From Enterococcus sp. BWB1-3 (GTDB lineage: Bacteria; Bacillota; Bacilli; Lactobacillales; Enterococcaceae): a stretch of 64,000 bases of DNA. Below are positions 56,011 to 64,000 of this stretch, one piece after another. Location of the stretch: assembly GCF_016745275.1 (NCBI RefSeq), contig NZ_JADOEP010000016.1, forward strand, positions 1-64,000, read 5' to 3'. Under the pieces are notes generated by a model, which was not told the origin of the DNA, searched no databases, and worked only from the letters and a program-made list of their open reading frames with translations. Positions within the stretch are counted from its first letter, which is position 1; every line of letters starts with the position of its first letter. A program made the position numbers and the translations under genes.

Positions 56011-57060
56011 CTATTCATCATCTAAAGGAAGCTTTTCCTGACCTTCCGCCTCTTCTATTACGATTGAGCCATCTCCAATTCCATATGCTGTTCGGACAAT
56101 TGGGGAAAGTTCTTCGATCATTCCAGGATGTTCAATCATATAGACTTTCACGTTTTCACGTCCTTGTCCGATCCGCTCTCCCTTGTAGCTATACCAAGCA
56201 CCGCTTTTTTCGACTAGCTCCTTTTCTACAGCCATATCAAGAAGTTCACCTTCCTGAGAAATTCCCTGACCATACATGATATCTACCTCTGCCACTTTGA
56301 ATGGAGGAGCAACTTTATTTTTAACAACTTTGATTTTAGTACGGTTTCCGATAATGTCCGTTCCCTGTTTTAATTGTTCTGCACGACGGACTTCCAGACG
56401 GACTGTTGCATAGAACTTCAAGGCACGTCCGCCGGGAGTTGTTTCAGGATTACCAAACATGACACCGACTTTTTCACGAATCTGGTTAATGAAAATAGCG
56501 ATTGTCTTTGTTTTGTTAATAGAACCGGATAATTTACGCAGCGCCTGTGACATCAAACGTGCCTGCAAACCTACGTGGCTGGCACCCATTTCGCCGTCAA
56601 TTTCTGCACGAGGCACCAATGCTGCCACAGAGTCAATAACAACAATATCAATAGCACCGCTGGAAACCAAAGCATCAGCAATCTCCAAACCTTGCTCCCC
56701 CGTATCTGGTTGAGAAAGAAGCAGTTCATCAATATTAACACCCAGTTTTTGTGCGTATTGAGGATCCAGCGCATGCTCAGCATCGATAAAAGCAGCTGTT
56801 CCACCCTGTTTCTGTACCTCAGCAATTGCATGCAATGCTACTGTTGTTTTACCTGAACTTTCAGGTCCATAAACTTCAATAATTCGTCCGCGGGGATAGC
56901 CGCCGACTCCCAAAGCAACATCCAATGCAAGTGATCCGCTTGGGATTGTTGAAATCTGTTGATCAATTTTTTCTCCAAGCTTCATAATAGAACCCTTACC
57001 AAAGTTCTTTTCTATTTTCTTTAACGCAGCATCCAGTGCCACTTTGCGATCATCAGCCAA
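56011..57060 (-). CDS. recA: Recombinase RecA
   Basis: 349 aa. Walker [13 protein letters not shown] (~68), Walker [23 protein letters not shown]1/L2 DNA-binding loops (the latter [22 protein letters not shown]), and a short acidic C-terminus ([14 protein letters not shown]). It forms the DNA strand-exchange filament and triggers LexA self-cleavage. The start codon is TTG with AAGGAGG 8 nt upstream. A LexA-like box and sigma-A promoter stand directly upstream. Confidence 0.98.
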   Translation of the reverse strand: MADDRKVALDAALKKIEKNFGKGSIMKLGEKIDQQISTIPSGSLALDVALGVGGYPRGRIIEVYGPESSGKTTVALHAIAEVQKQGGTAAFIDAEHALDPQYAQKLGVNIDELLLSQPDTGEQGLEIADALVSSGAIDIVVIDSVAALVPRAEIDGEMGASHVGLQARLMSQALRKLSGSINKTKTIAIFINQIREKVGVMFGNPETTPGGRALKFYATVRLEVRRAEQLKQGTDIIGNRTKIKVVKNKVAPPFKVAEVDIMYGQGISQEGELLDMAVEKELVEKSGAWYSYKGERIGQGRENVKVYMIEHPGMIEELSPIVRTAYGIGDGSIVIEEAEGQEKLPLDDE

Positions 57061-57108
57061 TTGATAATCCTCCTTATATATAATAAATGATTTATTTTCG
57101 ATAATACT

Positions 57109-57137
57109 ATCTTAACTTCTTTTTTCTTAAAAATCAA
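57109..57137 (-). promoter_or_regulatory. recA sigma-A promoter
   Basis: On the minus strand TTGATT, a 17-nt spacer and TAAGAT, ending about 49 nt before the TTG start. Confidence 0.7.
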
Positions 57138-57145
57138 GAAGAAAG

Positions 57146-57159
57146 CGAACAAACATTCG
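57146..57159 (-). promoter_or_regulatory. LexA (SOS) box
   Basis: CGAAT-GTTT-GTTCG on the minus strand matches the Gram-positive LexA consensus CGAACNNNNGTTCG with one change. It abuts the -35 of the recA promoter, so recA is expected to be SOS-induced. Confidence 0.75.
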
Positions 57160-57164
57160 TATTT

Positions 57165-58412
57165 CTAATTTTTATTTAAGACTGCCCGTCGAATCAGGTC
57201 CAATCCCTTCATTGCCGCACTGCAGCGTATATATTGGCGATCCCGATTAAAATGATATACAGCGGCAGTTGTCTTACGGTCCTTCCCTGCCAGCCCAATC
57301 CAGACCGTTCCGGCCGGCTGCCCCTCCAGCTCATCCGGTCCTGCAACTCCTGTAAATGAAACTGCCAAATCGGCATCTGTCAGTTTCAGAGTACTTTCAG
57401 CCATTGCCTTCGCACATGCTTCGCTGACCACTCCATGTTCGTCAAGAAGCTCCTGAGGAATACCCAGCAGCTCTCTTTTCATTGTTGGAGAATAGGTCAC
57501 AAATCCTCCTATAAGCACATTGGAAGCTCCTGAAACATTCCCTATCATGCTTTGAAAGAGTCCTGCCGTCAAACTTTCTGCCGCCGCCACTGTTTTGCCG
57601 TGAGCAGCCAGCAATTTGACTGTCGTTTCTTCCAATGTATTTTCATCTCCATAGCCATAAAAATAGTCACCAACTTTTTCCATAATCTGCTTTTCCATTG
57701 CAGAAAGCAGTGCTTCGCCGTTTTCATCCAAGGATACATTGGCAGTCAGTCGCAAAGTTACTTCATTTGGTTTCGCATAAGGCGCCAAAGTTGGATTGGT
57801 TTGATTATCAATTAACTCCTTCAGGTCAGTAACCAGCTGAGATTCTCCAATACCATAAAAACGGAGAACTCTCGAAACCAGCTGTTCTTTTGCTGGAAAC
57901 AATTTCTGCAGCAACGGGCGAACATACTGAACAAACATCGGCTTTAACTCACCCGGAGGTCCGGGCATCAGCAGATAGCTTGTATCATTTTTTGTCACAA
58001 GGGAACCGACAGCAAGACCAGTTGGGTTTGGAATTCCTGTCCCTCCGTCAATAATCAGTGCTTGCTTCAAATTGTTTTCAGTCATCTGACGGCGGGAAAA
58101 TTCAAAAAATGAGTGCAGCTTTTTCATTCCGTCCTTATCCTGAATCAGCGGATGCTGAATATGAGCAGCAACTGCATCTTTTGTCAAATCATCGTCAGTA
58201 GGTCCTAATCCGCCGCACAAAACGACTAGATCGCTTCGACTGTCTGCCAGATCCAGAATCTCCGTCAACCGTTGAAAATTGTCTCCCACAACTGTATGAA
58301 AATAAACTTCAATCCCTAAGTCCGCCAACTCTTCTGAAAGAAATGTAGCGTTTGTATTCACTACCTGACCAAGCAGCAGTTCTGTGCCAACAGCAATAAT
58401 CTCTGCCTTCAT
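57165..58412 (-). CDS. cinA: Competence/damage-inducible protein CinA
   Basis: 415 aa. The N-terminal MoCF-like domain has [38 protein letters not shown] and [13 protein letters not shown] (ADP-ribose/nucleotide pyrophosphatase region); the C-terminal CinA domain has [35 protein letters not shown] and [23 protein letters not shown] (NMN deamidase region). It lies upstream of recA as in other Firmicutes, where it is induced with competence in streptococci. 104 nt separate them and recA has its own promoter. Confidence 0.95.
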   Translation of the reverse strand: MKAEIIAVGTELLLGQVVNTNATFLSEELADLGIEVYFHTVVGDNFQRLTEILDLADSRSDLVVLCGGLGPTDDDLTKDAVAAHIQHPLIQDKDGMKKLHSFFEFSRRQMTENNLKQALIIDGGTGIPNPTGLAVGSLVTKNDTSYLLMPGPPGELKPMFVQYVRPLLQKLFPAKEQLVSRVLRFYGIGESQLVTDLKELIDNQTNPTLAPYAKPNEVTLRLTANVSLDENGEALLSAMEKQIMEKVGDYFYGYGDENTLEETTVKLLAAHGKTVAAAESLTAGLFQSMIGNVSGASNVLIGGFVTYSPTMKRELLGIPQELLDEHGVVSEACAKAMAESTLKLTDADLAVSFTGVAGPDELEGQPAGTVWIGLAGKDRKTTAAVYHFNRDRQYIRCSAAMKGLDLIRRAVLNKN

Positions 58413-58648
58413 AATTTTCCTCTTCTCATTCTAATCTACGTAAAAAAGTCTACTTTCATTTTAACACACGAATTTTTTCCTGCAAAAGTACTAAAAAAGT
58501 AAAATAGTAGGAACTCTTCTTAAAGTAAATTCTACTTATCCTTACCATTTAAATCAAATGTGACAAACTATTTTGCCCCGCAAAAAAACACTGAGAGATT
58601 TTTAAACAATCTTATGGATTTGGTTTCATGAAAAATGGTAGAATAGCA

Positions 58649-58892
58649 TGTAGGAACGTGACGCTATGCATCGAGGATCGCAACACAGTGAGAACCGTAG
58701 ATGCACTGCTATTTTCATGCATCGAGGATCGCAACACAGTGAGAACCGTAGATGCACTGCTATTTTCATGCATCGAGGATCGCAACACAGTGAGAACCGT
58801 AGATGCACTGCTATTTTCATGCATCGAGGATCGCAACGCAGCGAGAACTGTAGATGCACATTCTTTTTGCCTGTAGGAACGTGACGCTATGC
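58649..58892. repeat. 51-bp tandem repeat array (4 copies) flanked by 21-bp direct repeats
   Basis: Units at 58666, 58717 and 58768 are identical over 51 bp; the fourth (58819-58869) has diverged. Each holds GCATC...GATGC inverted ends. An exact 21-bp sequence containing AGGAACGTGACGCTATG lies at both 58649-58669 and 58872-58892, so the array sits between two copies of a ribosome-binding-site-plus-ATG segment. The 51-bp period keeps all reading frames open. Confidence 0.9.
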
Positions 58893-59137
58893 TGCCTATA
58901 GTTACAATGAATGAACTTTGCGAATTCATAGAATTGTCGTTAATACCCTCAGATAAACTAACCTTTGCTGAAGGAATACTTATCGAGGCTTTGCATTGCA
59001 AACTCCTAATTAAGGAAATAAATTTTAACCCCTTTATTCCTAATCAGAGCTTTGCACACCATCTCACTAGTTTATTTCTCTTAGCGAAACTGGCAATTTC
59101 ACTAGATATTCCTACACAAGTGAAACTGACAAAATAG
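58889..59137 (+). CDS. Small protein of unknown function beside the repeat array
   Basis: 82 aa from the ATG contained in the right-hand direct repeat (AGGA 9 nt upstream). Leu/Ile-rich (MNELCEFIELSLIP, then FAEGILIEALHCKLLIKEIN and HLTSLFLLAKLAISLDIP). No family recognised. A minus-strand open frame runs across the same segment and the array, so coding here is uncertain. Confidence 0.35.
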   Translation: MLPIVTMNELCEFIELSLIPSDKLTFAEGILIEALHCKLLIKEINFNPFIPNQSFAHHLTSLFLLAKLAISLDIPTQVKLTK

Positions 59138-59255
59138 AACTGGCAGGTCAGCATAAATAGTTTACCCTGCTCCTGTTACATTGATAAAAATTAAAGAAAT
59201 TAGGCTCACTATTAAAATAAAAATCACAAGAATATTAGATAAAGGGAGAGATCGT

Positions 59256-59801
59256 ATGAATAAAAGAATTATTTTCGGATTGCTTAGTATTGGTTTTCTT
59301 AGTCTGAGTGCCTGCAGCAAGCCGGATGATCAAAAAGATACATCAGCAAACAGTTCCAGCTCTGAAGCTGCTCTTACTGACAATACAACCGCTTCCACTG
59401 AAACTCCGGAAGCTCAAGCTCCAGAAGCCCAGCCTCAGGCAGCCATCACTGCTATGGAGGTTGTTCAAAAGTTTAAAGAAGCGGGACTGGGGGTTAACGA
59501 AGAAAGAGATATGACCCCGGAGGATTATGGATTGGCTCCTATGAAAGCCGCTTCTGGTGCTATCTTTGGCGTATATTATTCTGAATATACTGCTTCGTAC
59601 CTAAATGGACGGGTAACTGTTTACACTAATTTAGCTGATTTGCAGGAAGTGAAAGCTTTCTACGATAATCTGTCAGCAGAGGACCCTCAGTATAAATCCT
59701 GGACTGCTGTAAATGAAGAGAAGCTGATACTGCTGCAGATGAATGGCGGAATTGATGAAGTAGCATTCGGGGAATTTGAATATATTCTGGGAACCGTTTA
59801 A
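59256..59801 (+). CDS. Secreted lipoprotein, unknown function
   Basis: 181 aa. ATG with AAAGGGAGAG upstream. Lipoprotein signal peptide with lipobox LSLSAC, then a low-complexity Ser/Thr/Ala/Pro/Gln linker (to about residue 68), and a globular domain (AMEVVQKFKEAGLGVNEERDMTPEDYGLAPMKAASGAIFGVY..NGRVTVYTNLADLQEVKAFYDNL). The domain looks like stress-type lipoproteins of enterococci and bacilli, function unknown. Monocistronic. Confidence 0.75.
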   Translation: MNKRIIFGLLSIGFLSLSACSKPDDQKDTSANSSSSEAALTDNTTASTETPEAQAPEAQPQAAITAMEVVQKFKEAGLGVNEERDMTPEDYGLAPMKAASGAIFGVYYSEYTASYLNGRVTVYTNLADLQEVKAFYDNLSAEDPQYKSWTAVNEEKLILLQMNGGIDEVAFGEFEYILGTV

Positions 59802-60153
59802 TTTTTTAAATAAAGTCTTCCATATTATTCACCTACTCTTCAAAATAATTTTTTGATTATCCATGACTCTAAAAAGAAAACTAAAGAGTTTGGGACAGAA
59901 ATAAAGTTTCAAACTCTCTTCATACTCTAAACTCGAATACATGGCGGTACAAAAGCAAAAATTCTTTTTGCGACGAGTAATCGCAGGAGCAGCTCCTTCG
60001 GAATTAAGTCGAACGATACTGAAAATATGAGGACCTCCAGGAAGGTATCAAGGAACGCTATTCATAGAATGAATAGTGTTCCTTGACAATTTTCGGATAT
60101 TCCTTCTTACTTCTCGGAGCTGATCACTTTTAATTACTTATACTACACGCTAT
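59802..60153. other. Intergenic region with dispersed repeat and hairpin
   Basis: A copy of the GCGACGAGTAATCGCAGG repeat (59969-59992) is preceded by GAGTTTGGGACAG. A long perfect-looking hairpin (AAGGAACGCTATTCAT/ATGAATAGTGTTCCTT, 60050-60084) follows and may terminate convergent transcripts. Confidence 0.5.
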
Positions 60154-60897
60154 TTATAGCCTGTAGTCCATCGTATACGCATAGATTTTTTCAAGTGTTC
60201 CTTCAATATCATATTTCACACCAAAGCTTTTTCCGAACAAACGGGTCTTCTGCCCTTCCTGATAATCTTCGTAAATAACAATATCTTTTCCCTTTAAAGT
60301 ACCTGTATCTGCTGTTTGAATTGCGAATTCTTCCAACAGCCTATCTAACTCTTTCAGCTCCATAAGCTCACCCAGCTGCCTCAGTGTATGATTCAAATCT
60401 GCTCCATAAAATTTTTCATCTGACAAATCATTATAAATATCAATTTTCTGGCTGGCCAGCTTCACTTTTCCCAGCGTTTCAATATACTGATATTTTGCTG
60501 CCACGGTTCCATAAGAAGTATATTTTTCTTCATTTTTAAATTTAATTTTACTGGAAAAAGTCAGTGTTGAATTATAGGCATTAAAACTAAATTCTTCTGC
60601 TTCCTGCTCTGTACCTTCGATTAGAAAATCTTCTATCATTATCTCTCTTGCCTTGTCAAAAGACGGGAGCAGTTCCAGTTCAAACTTGTCAGCAAGAGCT
60701 GTCAGCGCTTCGGACTCATTCGTCACTGCATATTCGTAATTACCAAATGGCTCGGAGCGGTCTGCCCACCAGGTAAAAGCTGTTTCATTCTCCGGTAATG
60801 TTTTATCTGCTGTTGATACTGGAGTCTGTGAACAACCTGATATAACCAACCCTGCGGCGGCTGTTAGACAAGCTCTTATTATTTTTTTTACATACAT
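60154..60897 (-). CDS. Putative lipoprotein, unknown function
   Basis: 247 aa. Signal peptide with lipobox LVISGC (Cys about residue 22). The mature part starts with a Thr/Asp/Glu-rich linker and a globular alpha/beta domain (NYEYAVTNESEALTALADKFELELLPSFDKAREIMIEDFLIEG..., ending GVKYDIEGTLEKIYAYTMDYRL). Third gene of the YfhO cluster, 12 nt after the 302-aa lipoprotein gene. Family not recognised. Confidence 0.7.
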   Translation of the reverse strand: MYVKKIIRACLTAAAGLVISGCSQTPVSTADKTLPENETAFTWWADRSEPFGNYEYAVTNESEALTALADKFELELLPSFDKAREIMIEDFLIEGTEQEAEEFSFNAYNSTLTFSSKIKFKNEEKYTSYGTVAAKYQYIETLGKVKLASQKIDIYNDLSDEKFYGADLNHTLRQLGELMELKELDRLLEEFAIQTADTGTLKGKDIVIYEDYQEGQKTRLFGKSFGVKYDIEGTLEKIYAYTMDYRL

Positions 60898-60909
60898 ACG
60901 TTCAGCTCC

Positions 60910-61818
60910 TTACTCTGATACTGGAATAATCAGCGGTTCTTTTCCATTAAAAACAGCTGAATCAAATGTAAGCATGACTGCCTCTTTTCCTATCAGCTGA
61001 TAGACTGCTGCGCTTTCTGCTGACTGATTATTGGACAACGGCTGATTCCCCGTCTGCTGCAAAAATGCAATATCCGGATTATCCCGAACTGCTTTTTCTT
61101 CCTGTAATAGCATACGGTCCCCTTGTTCCAATGTAACCAGGCTCTCCCATTTTTCTGAGGGGATAATTACCTCTGTCCCCTTATTCGTCAGTACATAACG
61201 AATAATCAGCTGATCCTCTTCTATTTTATAACCAGTGAACTGGACAGCAGCTTCCTCTTCAGTTTTGTCTTTTGCTGAAGCAGTTCCCAGATAGGTCAGC
61301 TCCAGCGATTCAACAGATTGGCGGATTACTGCCTGCTGTTTGTTCGCACTATTGTCCTTTGGCCGGTAATACTGAAAACTGACAAGGTTTGAATCTGTTA
61401 CTACATAATAGATGTCCAGCCAGACTCGTTTTTTTTCATAGACGCTGGGAATCAAATAATGAATAGCAGGTCGACCTGCCACCTCAAACTCCTCAATCTC
61501 AGCAGTTTCCAGCAGATAATGCTTACTGACCTGTTCTTCCGTCTCCGCTGCCAGCTGTTCAACAGAAAAAGGCTCACTCTCTTCCCCTCGAATAAACATT
61601 ACAGCACGACTGTTCCTATCTTCTGCACCAAAAACTGCTGCTTCATTAAATGTTGTTTGATAGTCCTCTTCCGGCTCCCAGCCTGCGGGCAGCTGAAATT
61701 CATACTCGCTGCCGTTGATTGTAAAAGCTTCGGTTTCCTTTGCCAGTTCATTCCCCTGACAGCCGGACAGCAAAAGAATAAGCATTCCTGTCAATGCACC
61801 ATTTAGCCATAGCTTCAT
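60910..61818 (-). CDS. Putative lipoprotein, unknown function
   Basis: 302 aa. Lipobox LLLSGC (Cys about residue 20). Residues ~30-180 resemble a DcrB/PsbP-like fold (INGSEYEFQLPAGWEPEEDYQTTFNEAAVFGAEDRNSRAVMFIRGEE... through VWLDIYYVVTDSNLVSFQYYRP), followed by a beta-rich second domain (IEEDQLIIRYVLTNKGTEVIIPSEKWESLVTLEQGDRML) like DUF5067-type extracellular domains. It overlaps the YfhO gene by 4 nt (ATGA), so the genes are coupled. Confidence 0.72.
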   Translation of the reverse strand: MKLWLNGALTGMLILLLSGCQGNELAKETEAFTINGSEYEFQLPAGWEPEEDYQTTFNEAAVFGAEDRNSRAVMFIRGEESEPFSVEQLAAETEEQVSKHYLLETAEIEEFEVAGRPAIHYLIPSVYEKKRVWLDIYYVVTDSNLVSFQYYRPKDNSANKQQAVIRQSVESLELTYLGTASAKDKTEEEAAVQFTGYKIEEDQLIIRYVLTNKGTEVIIPSEKWESLVTLEQGDRMLLQEEKAVRDNPDIAFLQQTGNQPLSNNQSAESAAVYQLIGKEAVMLTFDSAVFNGKEPLIIPVSE

Positions 61819-64000
61819 TGAATTTCTTCCTCCTCAGCCGATTGATTTTCCACTGGTTGTACAGCTACTATCCACCCATTCCTTTTCTGCCAGTAAAGAT
61901 ACAAAAGAAACAACAGAATACAACCGACAAATAAAGAAGCACCCATCACAAAACCAGATGGCAGAAAGACAAATTCAATTGTATGCTCACCTGGCAGTAC
62001 AGCAACTGATAAAAAGGCATCTTTGAATGTTTTTACTTCTGCTTTCTCACCGTCAATATAAACTTCCCAGCCTTTATCATAAGGAATAGTTGTTAACAAT
62101 ACCTGTTCATTTTCCAATGAAACCTCCGCCCGGGCTCTTCGTCCCTCCACCTGAAAATCAACACCTTTTTCCTGCATCCTTCCTGCTGCCTCAGCAAAAT
62201 GTTCTGTATCAAGAAAGACTGCATCGGGGCGATACAGTTCCACTTTTTGTTGTCCTCCGGATATTTCCGCTGTCACCTGAACAGTTGTCGGCTCCTCAAA
62301 ATAGCCTAAATTATAATACTGACCACTGTTAACCAGTCCGGATTTTCGTGTGACTCCGCCAACTGTCGTTTTCACATCAATCCCTACAGAATCAGCCAGA
62401 TTTGTCACAACCAAACTAAGGTACGCCTGCTGTTTGGCCGGCACCGTTACCAGCCAGGTCACCTGCTTTGCAAGATTCGGTTCAGTCTCTGCGATACTTA
62501 TGATTTGTTCTTCCTCTGTTACAACAGCATTCATTGAATTAACCAGTGTTGCTTCGCCAAAGCTGAAAAGCTCCCCCTTTATCCCAGACAGATGATTAAA
62601 CAGCTCTGTCTGATTGGCAACGGCTCCGCTTTTGTAAATCTCCTCGTCAGTCCATATTCCCAGCGGCAGAGCATACTCATTTTCATATAAAGAATACTCT
62701 CCGGATTTTCCGATCTTAGTATAGCCGAACTTTAACAGCTCTCCTTTTGCCACGTTATATTTCACTCCAACCAGCGTGTCTGCCAGTAAAGTGTTGTTTT
62801 TGTAATCAATCGTCAAGTTTGTTCCCAGAGAACGGTAACCCAACGCATTCAAATACTGAGAAGAATGTCGGTTGCGGATAGAAGAAAACATGGACACGCC
62901 ATGCGAGCCAAAATTGAAGCTGGTATTCAACGACTCCACATCCAGATTTTCCAAACGGAAAAAGTTTTGTTCCTCCTGTTTCGTGCTGTCAGTCAGTGTT
63001 TTAACATTATCGTAGGATTCTGCATATAATACTCTGGAAGGATAGCCCCAATCATAAAGAATTCCTGTCACCATATTTTTTGCATTGAATAAGGCTTCTA
63101 CCCCCATTAGCAGAACCAGCAGCACTGGAACCCATTTTGACCATTTTGAGGGAGAAACCCATAAAAGCCAAAGCATTAAATAAATGATCAGCAGACCAAT
63201 CGTAATAACCAGAGACTCCATTGTAATCACATCATAGCGCTTCTTATTGGCTAAAAACAGCATCAGTAAAAAGACACCGCCAATTCCCAGCACACTGTTT
63301 ATCAGACGATTACTGTCTGACTTTTCAAATTGTTCCATTCCATACCCGGCCAGCAAAATAACCAGAAAAGAGAATAGAAAACTAAATCGGAATAAAAACA
63401 TATTCGGTGCATGCAGCCCATGCCAAAAAAGATTCAAAGGATAGATATAGACACTGGCGATAAGTAAAAGTCCCAAACTCCCATATCCCAATTTTTCCTT
63501 CCACGAAATCTTTCTGCAGACAAAGTAATACACACAGAAAATCAGCGGTACCAGTCCGATATAGATAAATGGCATACTTTCGTATTTTGACGTATCATAC
63601 ACACCTGCCATACTTTTAGCAATAAAATCCCATGGTCCCGTATCAGCTGTAAAAAAGTCAGTAATTTCGCTTAGACTTTCCCCATTTGTTCTCAAATCAA
63701 GAATTGCAGGTAAAATTGTCACCATGGACGCTCCGCCGGCAAGTAAAGAAGTAATCAGATAGGAAATAAATCGCCCCTTATATTTTTTCCGATTCAGCAA
63801 TGTTCGTATGACTGTATACAAAAAAGTGAAGACACCTACCATAAACGCCATATAGAAATTGGACAAGAACAGCAGCAGATAACTGGTAAACAATAAGGTC
63901 GGCTTTCTTTGATCCATCAGTCTGTGAATTCCCCAGATAATTAAAGGTAAATAGACAAATGTATCCAGCCACATGATTACTTCCGAGTAGCCTACAGCAT
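61815..64000 (-). CDS. YfhO family membrane protein (5'-truncated by window edge)
   Basis: At least 728 codons; the frame stays open to the end of the window (VGYSEVIMWLDTFVYLPLIIWGIHRL precedes the first in-window ATG in good family register), so the true start lies outside. About eleven membrane helices remain, followed by a large extracytoplasmic beta domain (residues ~360-670) with a final helix (GFVMGASLFVGCILLFLLYLYW). YfhO proteins are GT-C-like and glycosylate lipoteichoic acid or similar cell-surface polymers. The two lipoproteins that follow may assist it. Substrate inferred from family. Confidence 0.88.
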   Translation of the reverse strand, partial: AVGYSEVIMWLDTFVYLPLIIWGIHRLMDQRKPTLLFTSYLLLFLSNFYMAFMVGVFTFLYTVIRTLLNRKKYKGRFISYLITSLLAGGASMVTILPAILDLRTNGESLSEITDFFTADTGPWDFIAKSMAGVYDTSKYESMPFIYIGLVPLIFCVYYFVCRKISWKEKLGYGSLGLLLIASVYIYPLNLFWHGLHAPNMFLFRFSFLFSFLVILLAGYGMEQFEKSDSNRLINSVLGIGGVFLLMLFLANKKRYDVITMESLVITIGLLIIYLMLWLLWVSPSKWSKWVPVLLVLLMGVEALFNAKNMVTGILYDWGYPSRVLYAESYDNVKTLTDSTKQEEQNFFRLENLDVESLNTSFNFGSHGVSMFSSIRNRHSSQYLNALGYRSLGTNLTIDYKNNTLLADTLVGVKYNVAKGELLKFGYTKIGKSGEYSLYENEYALPLGIWTDEEIYKSGAVANQTELFNHLSGIKGELFSFGEATLVNSMNAVVTEEEQIISIAETEPNLAKQVTWLVTVPAKQQAYLSLVVTNLADSVGIDVKTTVGGVTRKSGLVNSGQYYNLGYFEEPTTVQVTAEISGGQQKVELYRPDAVFLDTEHFAEAAGRMQEKGVDFQVEGRRARAEVSLENEQVLLTTIPYDKGWEVYIDGEKAEVKTFKDAFLSVAVLPGEHTIEFVFLPSGFVMGASLFVGCILLFLLYLYWQKRNGWIVAVQPVENQSAEEEEIQ

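Noticed and set aside
58666-58869. CRISPR array
   Set aside because: The units are contiguous 51-bp tandem repeats without unique spacers, and no cas genes are near.
58612-59001. Minus-strand 129-codon frame across the tandem repeat
   Set aside because: Open only because the repeat period is divisible by three; no ribosome binding site or recognisable domain.

Overview
The window looks like a chromosomal segment of a low-GC Gram-positive coccus, most probably an Enterococcus or a close relative in the Enterococcaceae. The reasons are the AT-rich base composition, strong AGGAGG-type ribosome binding sites with frequent TTG/GTG starts, several PTS operons, a class A sortase, a TPP-riboswitch-controlled ThiT, the core blocks ruvAB, ricA-mutS-mutL-maf, rny, ymdB, recA and cinA, and ISL3/IS30 remnants. 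I cannot fix the species by reading alone.

Layout. 1-8.2 kb is accessory and partly decayed: a lactococcin-972-type bacteriocin cassette (bacteriocin, DUF1430 membrane protein, ABC ATPase, YxeA-like protein) lies between two diverged copies of a structured repeat. It is followed by an ISL3 remnant, a lipoprotein, a TetR regulator, an IS30 remnant and small membrane-peptide genes. 8.2-19.6 kb carries carbohydrate genes: an Mga-like regulator; a beta-glucoside-type EIIBCA PTS with a DUF871/MupG-type glycosidase; and a fructose-type PTS with a LacC/FruK-type kinase and LacD aldolase, divergent from an RpiR regulator. 19.6-37.7 kb is mixed: GNAT, orphan glucitol EIIA, MATE exporter, MacB-like ABC transporter with a two-component system, GyrI-like protein, DNA glycosylase Tag, C39-like peptidase, ThiT, sortase A, protein tyrosine phosphatase, a TetR regulator and several gene remnants.

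The most interesting segment is 37.7-39.7 kb. A ComR/Rgg-type regulator (38736-39653, minus) is followed, in the same orientation, by a 22-bp palindrome of the streptococcal ComR-box type (AACAGGACA-N4-TGTCCTGTT), a -10 TATACT, and a 14-codon ORF with an AAGGAGG ribosome binding site encoding MLRFFMLLSNWWVD. The double-Trp C-terminus resembles the WW-motif XIP pheromones of ComRS. A 68-aa ORF and a structured RNA/terminator follow. A second, degenerate unit (37722-38012) has its own palindrome, the same promoter spacing and the same structured 3' end but has lost the peptide. I read this as a ComRS-like peptide signalling system plus a diverged duplicate outside Streptococcus.

39.8-58.4 kb is conserved housekeeping on the minus strand: ruvAB, two OppA-like peptide-binding lipoproteins, msrB, maf, mutL, mutS, ricA, ymdB, rny, recA (LexA-like box and sigma-A promoter) and cinA. 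58.4-64 kb holds a 51-bp four-copy tandem repeat flanked by a 21-bp direct repeat, a secreted lipoprotein, and a minus-strand cluster of a YfhO-family membrane protein (cut by the window edge) and two lipoproteins. No tRNA, rRNA, CRISPR array or replication origin was seen.
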